64,000 bases of DNA from Runella sp. MFBS21 (GTDB lineage Bacteria; Bacteroidota; Bacteroidia; Cytophagales; Spirosomataceae), in the NCBI RefSeq assembly GCF_029433105.1, contig NZ_JARNTW010000001.1:868001-932000 (forward strand), read 5' to 3'. This document shows positions 63,444 to 64,000 of the stretch, one piece after another. Numbering within the stretch: position 1 is the first letter of the stretch; the number at the start of each line of letters is the position of its first letter. The translations under genes and the position numbers were made by a program. The notes under the pieces were generated by a model. It was not told the DNA's origin and ran no database searches. It saw only the letters and a program-made list of their open reading frames with translations.

Positions 63444-64000
63444 ATGAAATCAAAATTTAAAGCCATATTACTTCTTTCACTTTTTGGGATTACCACTTCC
63501 TGTAGTGACGACTTTTTAAAGGAAGTTCCTTTAGATCGATTCAGCCCCGAAAACTTACTGACCAATACGGCAGGGTTTGATGCCGCCGTGGTAGGTTTGT
63601 ACGAAGGATCACGTCAAGAGCATATTATTGCTTCTAACAACTTCGAGTACATGACCGTAGGAACCGACCAAACCCAATGGGGGCGGAACGACTCGCGTGG
63701 AAATAAAGACTACAGTCTTCTCAACCCCAACTTAGATGCAACCATTGTCTATTGGGATTGGGCGTATAAAACCATGATTTTACGCTCCAATACCATTCTG
63801 GACGGTCTCAACAACCCCAATCTAAGCATCAGGACCGAAGACTTGAACAATATCAAAGGTCAGGCACTTTTCTTTCGGGCTTACACTTACAATTTTTTGG
63901 CGAATATTTACGGCGGTGTTCCGATTGTAAAGCAAACCATCACCGAACCCAAATTTGATTTTGTAAGAAACTCTCGGCTCGAAGTGTTGAACTTTGCGGC
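63444..64000 (+). CDS. SusD/RagB family lipoprotein, N-terminal part (cut by window end)
   Basis: An open frame starts at ATG 63444, 12 nt after the susC stop, and runs to the window end without a stop (185 full codons). It has a lipoprotein signal ending in ITTSC (Cys20), the typical SDDFLKEVPLDRFSPENLLT start and, near the edge, GQALFFRAYTYNFLANIYGG, the SusD TPR core. It is the lid partner of the SusC just upstream and completes the third sigma/FecR/SusC/SusD set. Confidence 0.93.
   Translation, partial: MKSKFKAILLLSLFGITTSCSDDFLKEVPLDRFSPENLLTNTAGFDAAVVGLYEGSRQEHIIASNNFEYMTVGTDQTQWGRNDSRGNKDYSLLNPNLDATIVYWDWAYKTMILRSNTILDGLNNPNLSIRTEDLNNIKGQALFFRAYTYNFLANIYGGVPIVKQTITEPKFDFVRNSRLEVLNFA

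Noticed and set aside
1-64000. rRNA, tRNA, prophage, toxin-antitoxin or defence genes
   Set aside because: I looked for them and saw no supported example in this window.

Overview
The window is typical chromosomal DNA of a free-living, sugar-scavenging Bacteroidota, most likely a Cytophagales/Spirosomataceae relative (Runella-like). The reasons are five SusC/SusD outer-membrane pairs, ECF sigma/FecR switches with STN-domain SusC proteins, TPR-type sensor kinases, PVC-type cytochrome dehydrogenases, and promoter-like elements of the Bacteroidota type (TTTG, about 20 nt, TAnnTTTG). The genus is an inference. No rRNA, tRNA, CRISPR or prophage genes were seen.

Layout. 1-4557: end of a SusC, a SusD and an FAD-dependent oxidoreductase. 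5012-9595: a DUF1080 glycoside hydrolase-like protein, two TIM-barrel sugar isomerase/epimerases, a ThuA-like protein and an alpha/beta hydrolase. 9768-15463: a DUF4432 aldose-epimerase-like protein, a metal cupin, a third epimerase and a Gfo/Idh/MocA dehydrogenase, with a RAYT (REP-associated transposase) and its REP-like palindromes lying between the cupin and the epimerase. 15791-16507: an orphan LytTR response regulator on the minus strand. 17018-20484: a ribose-type ABC importer. 20928-29389: SusC/SusD, a PVC-type haem dehydrogenase and a Tat-signal hydroxypyruvate-isomerase-like protein. 29785-35643: a secreted repeat protein of unknown function, a small lipoprotein, a TPR histidine kinase with a NarL-type regulator, and DUF2157 and EcsC proteins. 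35881-42849: ECF sigma, FecR, SusC, SusD. 43011-47130: ThuA and a large SGNH-like/PVC dehydrogenase/cytochrome c fusion. 47316-57271: ECF sigma, FecR, SusC, SusD and two overlapping FAD oxidoreductases. 57376-57912: DUF2911. 58276-64000: a paralogous ECF sigma, FecR, SusC and a SusD cut by the window end.

How it fits together. SusC/SusD pairs would bring glycosides across the outer membrane. Periplasmic FAD- and haem-dependent oxidoreductases could oxidise them. DUF1080, ThuA, isomerase/epimerase and Gfo/Idh proteins resemble the parts list of 3-keto-glycoside catabolism, and the ABC importer would move sugars through the inner membrane. This pathway is an inference from families and neighbourhood; no substrate can be read from the sequence. 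The most unusual items are the RAYT/REP island, the 189-residue LVASLP/DENV repeat protein, a fused SGNH domain that lacks its catalytic Ser and His positions, and one FAD oxidoreductase with an eroded dinucleotide-binding motif.
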